Assembly: GCA_950295325.1 (NCBI GenBank)
Contig: OX485804.1
Location: 60,420,533 to 60,484,532 of the forward strand
Source of the DNA: Polytrichum commune
Taxonomy: Eukaryota; Streptophyta; Polytrichopsida; Polytrichales; Polytrichaceae
Reading direction: 5' to 3'
Length of the DNA stretch: 64,000 nucleotides
Shown here: one piece after another, positions 60,082 to 64,000 of the stretch
Layout: the number at the start of each line of letters is the position of its first letter
Numbering within the stretch: the stretch's first letter is position 1
Translations under genes and position numbers: made by a program
The notes under the pieces: generated by a model
Databases searched by the model: none
The model's input: only the letters and a program-made list of their open reading frames with translations
What the model was told of the DNA's origin: nothing

Positions 60082-60596
60082 TTGTTGCCATGAATGCAGA
60101 CCAATCCATTCACGTTAAGGAAGACTATGGAGAGTACACACCCTTTGATCGTAGTTGCTGGTAAAACGTGAAACAGAGCAGGCACCTGAGATCACACACA
60201 ATGCACGATCATTCCAACTTCTCATTAACCTTGTCTGTCGAAAGTGGATCGTAATGGATGTTTTACTGCGTCTCTAAGTGGAAGGAATTTCAGATTCGCT
60301 CTTGCCTCCTCTGTACGTAGTGACCATCTTTTTAATTGTTTGTGAGAGAAAATTTATCGGCATCATAAGGCAGCTTGAGAAATCGATGATGCTAGGAGGC
60401 CCCTTCGGAGGATTAAAAATCTAAGCATCATTAAGCAGCGGGCAAACCGGACATCTGGTTCACTAATTTCTTATGGGAAATGCACAAGAACTAGAAGGAA
60501 CTGTAACGTAGAGAATACGCAGATCAGGTCGCACATGAAGCCATGTTCATGTACTGGCGATCTCAGTGAGCATGAGCATACTAAAGCACAAGAAAT

Positions 60597-60779
60597 TTAC
60601 AAAACTTCGAAAAATGGCATGAAGAGTCGAAGGACCTGATTAGAGTTCTGAGCGTCATGAGCATATATAGCAGCAGGTGTCATGCGTCGTGATATCTTGC
60701 AAACTGTGCGCTCGCCCTGCTCCAATTCGATTGATGTGCTTGGAGGCATTTGTATTCTAGTGATCTTTCTTGCGTCCAT
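60597..60779 (-). CDS. Uncharacterised 60-codon open frame, possible first exon
   Basis: ATG-started frame on minus with a charged first half (DARKITRIQ, ELEQGERTVCKISRR) and a hydrophobic end. A CAG|GTCC site inside (near 60638) could be a splice donor toward the 60081-59785 frame, but no matching in-phase acceptor was confirmed. Not recognised. Confidence 0.25.
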   Translation of the reverse strand: MDARKITRIQMPPSTSIELEQGERTVCKISRRMTPAAIYAHDAQNSNQVLRLFMPFFEVL

Positions 60780-61239
60780 TGTCTAGTGTAAATTGGCGAC
60801 ACTCGTTGACTTCTCCATGAAATGTACATGAACCACCATGGATAGTGGTCGTCTCAGCTGTTACAATGAACGCGTCCTTCAACGTGTTTGAGAATAAGCC
60901 TATGCTTGGGACAAATCGCATTCTCAGAATCCACGACTACAACATCGTCCGCCGTCCGCCGTCCGCCGTCGACCAAGGCAATACTCTCAATTTATTATCT
61001 AATCTGGCAACTTTGCTATTATTTCGGAAAGTAAATACAGATCCTTTGTAGACAAATGCCGAAAGGTCGGAAGCCAGTTATGGAAACTTCAAGGTTTCAC
61101 TGCAGTATTAGACTATTAAAGTTCGATACTAGTTTACGCCAAGGACTCGAGAGACGTATGGTGCGCTTGATGTACTGCTACCTGTGTAACATTTAAACGA
61201 ATTCTAAATGAGAAATTCTAAAGCACTACTAGCTCAATA

Positions 61240-61290
61240 TCTCACTCTTAAAATGGACTTAAGCCAAACTACTTAGACGACGTGTTGATG
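61240..61290 (-). repeat. Truncated unit of the small-membrane-protein array
   Basis: On minus, 'tctaagtagtttggcttaagtccattttaagagtga' in short pieces matches the stop-codon end and 3' flank of the next unit (61490-61528). This shows a further, truncated repeat unit at the array edge. Confidence 0.5.
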
Positions 61291-61522
61291 ATTGGGATTG
61301 CCATCCAGATGGTGTGCCCATAGCCTGAGCTGCCGTCTCGTGATTAGCGCGAACCAAGAAATATATAATGGTCAGAAGCTGGTGAAGAATCCAACTGAGG
61401 TGAAATCAACTGTGAATAAAACCTGCCTTGAATCCATTATGTATCTCGGTGTGAATCTGACAGGAACGCTTTGTTGAAGGGTGAGAACAACATGTCACTC
61501 TTAAAATGACATTCGACCAAAA

Positions 61523-61681
61523 CTACTTAGAGGTCACTGCAGTTTCAGGAGGCGGGAGGTCCTGAGGTTCGGCAGTTCGATTTGATAAGGCCATACAGGT
61601 GGCATATATGGTCTAGAGTAAAGGAATAAAGACTTCAAGTCAAGTCACGCCGATGGCCGCTGAATTCAGCGTGTTAGCCAT
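61523..61681 (-). pseudogene. Small membrane protein, copy 1 (broken)
   Basis: A 53-codon frame on minus aligns without gaps, from its ATG to IYAxC, with the copy at 61982: MANTLNSAAI, a stop at the Cys position (TGT to TGA), a stop at the Trp position (TGG to TAG), TIYATC, then EPQDLPPPET and TSK-stop. The two stops lie in the membrane segment, so this copy is dead. Confidence 0.55.
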
Positions 61682-61787
61682 CGAAAAAAATCATTCCACG
61701 TGGGACTGATGCAAATGACTTTTGTGGCCGTATAGTGCGGCTTTACGGTGAAGTCGAAGTGTTTCGTTGAAGGATGAGATCAATATG

Positions 61788-61982
61788 TCACTCTTCAACA
61801 AGGGCTCTTAGAACGACACACAAGCAGTTAGAGGTCATTAATTCAGTGCCAGGAGGCGCGAGGTCCTCAGTATCTGCACTTCGAGTAAAGGTCTTACAGC
61901 TGGCATATATGATCCAGAGAAAAGTAGGGAAGACTAAAATACAAGCCGCAACGATAGCTGCCGTAGTCAAGGTGTTATCCAT
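61788..61982 (-). CDS. Small single-pass membrane protein, copy 2 (64 aa)
   Basis: ATG-started minus-strand frame of 64 codons. Residues 1-10 are short and polar to mixed (MDNTLTTAAI). About residues 9-26 form one hydrophobic membrane segment (VAACILVFPTFLWIIY), followed by a basic/Cys flank (ASCKTF), then an acidic and proline-containing tail (EDLAPPGTEL). No cleavable signal peptide is apparent; type III or tail-oriented single-pass topology is possible. It aligns with copy 3 across the whole core, and its tandem neighbours share both coding and flanking sequence. No known family is recognised. Evidence for real expression is only the preserved frame and conserved protein pattern. Confidence 0.45.
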   Translation of the reverse strand: MDNTLTTAAIVAACILVFPTFLWIIYASCKTFTRSADTEDLAPPGTELMTSNCLCVVLRALVEE

Positions 61983-62217
61983 TCAAGGAAATTAATCCAT
62001 GCGGGACGACGCAAATGACACTTGAGGCCGGATATAGTGCGTTTTAATCAGATTCACCTAAGATAGACTTGTGAAATCTGACCGGACCATGTACGGAGGC
62101 ACGAGATTATTATGCCACTCTTCAAACCCCCCTTGAATCAATTGTGTATCCCGTGTGAAATCTGACAGGAATGTTTCGTTGAAGGATGAGATCAATTTGT
62201 CACTCTTATAACGGCAT

Positions 62218-62400
62218 TCAAGCAGAAGTAGAGGTCATTTCAGTTTCAGGAGGCGCAAGGTCCTGAGGTTCTTCATTGTGAGACTCGTTCAAGGTCTTAC
62301 ACTTGTCATATATGATCCAAAAGAAAGCATAACAGACTAAAATACAAGCCACTAAGATGTCTGCTATATTCAAGATGTCATCCATGTGGGACCGATGCAA
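62218..62400 (-). CDS. Small single-pass membrane protein, copy 3 (60 aa, or 55 aa from the inner ATG)
   Basis: ATG-started minus-strand frame. The inner ATG at 62385 aligns with the start of copy 2, so 55 aa is the better length. Shared pattern with copy 2: M-D-[ND]-x-L-x-x-A-x-I-x-x-A-C-I-L-V, F-x-W-I-I-Y-x-x-C-K-T, and a tail D-L-A-P-P-x-T-E-x-M-T-S. The tail is two residues longer. Most differences keep the hydrophobic character of the segment. Repeat units at DNA level also match outside the frame ('gtcactctt', 'ggatgagatcaat'). Confidence 0.45.
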   Translation of the reverse strand: MHRSHMDDILNIADILVACILVCYAFFWIIYDKCKTLNESHNEEPQDLAPPETEMTSTSA

Positions 62401-62479
62401 ATAAATCTAGAGGCGGGATATAGTGCGCATTAATCAGCTATAACTAAGATAGACTTGAGATATATGACTGAATAGTGTA

Positions 62480-62700
62480 CAGAGGCACGAGATCGACATT
62501 CAGAACGACCTTCAAGCAGGAGTACTACTTAGAGGCCCGCTCTGACGAGGGTCTATATCACTGGATGGTCCTTAGGAGCGTCGTTCTGAGCTTGAAATGC
62601 AGGTGCCTCGTATTTCTTCCCAATTACCAAATCAAACACCAGGTACACCGACTACAGAAGAAATATACCATTGAAGAGTAGGGTGTTCTATGGCAGATGA
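62480..62700 (-). repeat. Diverged fourth unit of the small-membrane-protein array
   Basis: The minus strand ends with ...ERASK-stop near 62549, matching the TSK-stop end of copy 1, and the flank 'cttcaagcaggagtactacttagagg' (in pieces) matches the other units. The upstream part has stops and little similarity to the membrane segment. Confidence 0.35.
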
Positions 62701-62744
62701 CTCGAGATTTGGCGGAGGCATTAAGCGACACGATGCACTCAAAC

Positions 62745-63480
62745 TGACCCTTATGATTTCAATCTTCAAGCAGGGAGAATACATATTATCAGTTTAGTAC
62801 AATAAAGTTAGAAGGTGGAAGGTGGGAGAAGGTCATAGCGAAGCAAAAAATCAACTCGAAGATCTCGTCGAAGACATCGACCCTGGCATTGTAAGGGAAT
62901 TGTAAGAAACTACTATGCGAAAAAAAGACTGCAGAGGTATATGGTGCGGAGCTTTGGACTTGTGCGATTTCCAACAGTGTGCATGAATGTGTTTGAACAG
63001 TCTACAGACATAAAGGCTTTCTGTCTGTGTGGACGTCGGGGAAGTAAACTCAAGGACAAAAAGCTCAATCGAGTTAAGCGCCGCTACAGTAGCTCTTCAT
63101 CACGGTCTCATCCATCGGAAGAACCAAATTCAATCAAATGGAATGACTCTTGAAGCATGCTTAATCTGCTCTTCCTAATCTGAACGAACGGTGTGCGGCG
63201 GTTCGAGCTTATTGAAACCGACACAAAGTACCCTTATGATTTCCATCCTCACGCACACAGATGGCACTGAGAGAGTCTAATACCAATTTAGTGGAACGAC
63301 AGTGGAAGAAGATGAAAATGCAATTAAAATCAGAGAAACAATCAACTCGAAGAAGATGACAATAGATGACATCCCTGGAGTCCTAAGAAACTAATGTGAG
63401 TAACAAGGACCGGAGAGGTAAATGCAGTGGTGCGGAGCTTTAGCGTACTATTTTCAACTGCGTGACATCTGTTTGTAAAG
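62745..63480 (-). repeat. Two diverged units (about 62745-63020 and 63225-63480)
   Basis: Shared pieces: 'acccttatgatttc', 'aatcaactcgaagat' or 'aatcaactcgaagaag', 'gtaagaaact' or 'ctaagaaact', and 'gtgcggagctt'. On minus the second unit has an ATG-started 31-codon hydrophobic frame (MSSIVIFFELIVSLILIAF and following, about 63373-63278). The first unit keeps a similar frame (EIFELIFCFAMTF) without an aligned ATG. Function unknown. Confidence 0.5.
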
Positions 63481-63482
63481 CC

Positions 63483-63858
63483 TACACTGAATATGATATT
63501 TAGTGTCACCAATTCTAGTTGTTTTGCTCAATACTAATTGTAAACCGTGGTATAATGTCACCAAAACTAAATGTTAACCCTACATTATTTGTCATTCCTT
63601 GTGAATTTTTTGGGGGATTATAGATGTACAGTGTTGCAATTACTGCCACTTATCAAGTGATTTTTCCTCCAAATTTCAATCATCCATGACAATATTTTAT
63701 CATGAGTTACCGACAAGATAAGGTAGGGATTTGGCCAATGGATGAACTCATCCATCATCCATGACAATATTTGTTCACTTATTCATAAGAAGTGTCATCC
63801 AAAAAGTTACCATAGCGACATTAAATACCATATGACACTAAATATCATATTTAGTGTA
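63483..63858. mobile_element. MITE copy 3 (ACACTAAATAT family), longer variant
   Basis: Begins TACACTGAATATGATATTT and ends AAATATCATATTTAGTGTA; the right end is a palindrome like those of copy 2. The interior (376 bp total) does not match copies 1 and 2, so this may be a related element sharing termini only. Confidence 0.65.
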
Positions 63859-64000
63859 GCTTTGTGTATGTAACGTAGGTGAGGTAAGCTCGAGGAGAGA
63901 ATCTCAATGAATGTGCTACACAAACGTAACTTTATCGAGAATTCCACAAGCTGAGGGAGACCGTATAACAGCGCAGTTCAACGATGTGACAGGTGTATTG

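Noticed and set aside
1-64000. CRISPR arrays, bacterial operons, riboswitches
   Set aside because: Spliced genes, U2 RNA and plant transposons show a nuclear plant genome; the repeats seen are not regularly spaced direct repeats with unique spacers.

Overview
The window is nuclear DNA of a land plant (or a close streptophyte relative). The evidence is a U2 spliceosomal RNA gene, GT-AG introns in three well-resolved genes, a plant-type XH-domain fragment, and Ty1/copia, Ty3/gypsy and PIF/Harbinger remains. Gene density is low and most of the sequence is mobile-element debris, hairpin elements and tandem duplications. I cannot name the species. A gypsy remnant carrying a cytosine-methyltransferase domain is more suggestive of a streptophyte alga or non-seed plant than of a typical flowering plant, but this is a weak inference.

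Layout. 1-3.9 kb: degenerate repeats interrupted by an old 1.25-kb foldback element. 4.1-8.0 kb (minus strand): a decayed Ty3/gypsy element in the order zinc knuckle, protease, C5-methyltransferase-like domain, reverse transcriptase. 8.1-13.7 kb: a copia integrase remnant between inverted 0.7-kb repeats, with a third repeat copy at 13.4 kb. 16-23.7 kb: a PIF/Harbinger element (Myb/SANT-like ORF on plus, DDE transposase on minus, both broken). Its centre is split by an LTR retroelement with a 1,745-bp LTR and a tRNA-Asp-type primer binding site. 23.7-26.9 kb: hairpin, tandem repeat and MITE.

Three multi-exon genes are reconstructed with all splice junctions in phase: a PP2C-family phosphatase (28.3-32.2 kb, 8 exons, 442 aa), a Nudix hydrolase (41.3-45.7 kb, 8 exons, 310 aa) and an endonuclease/exonuclease/phosphatase-fold protein (54.6-57.1 kb, 2 exons, 308 aa). 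A 3' fragment of an XH-domain gene (FDM/IDN2 type, RNA-directed DNA methylation) lies at 33.3-34.3 kb on minus. A U2 snRNA gene lies at 58.6 kb. They do not form a pathway; they are neighbours in a repeat-rich region.

The most unusual structures are these. (1) A 3.06-kb near-perfect palindrome at 46.3-49.4 kb with 8-bp target duplications, whose arms are themselves nested inverted repeats. (2) A tandem array at 61.2-62.7 kb (minus strand) coding for a small single-pass membrane protein of about 55-64 residues, with two open copies and one broken copy. (3) The methyltransferase-bearing gypsy remnant. (4) An EEP gene whose promoter-plus-start region, first-exon end and 3' end have each been copied nearby. 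The Nudix gene also sits behind two sets of tandem repeats.
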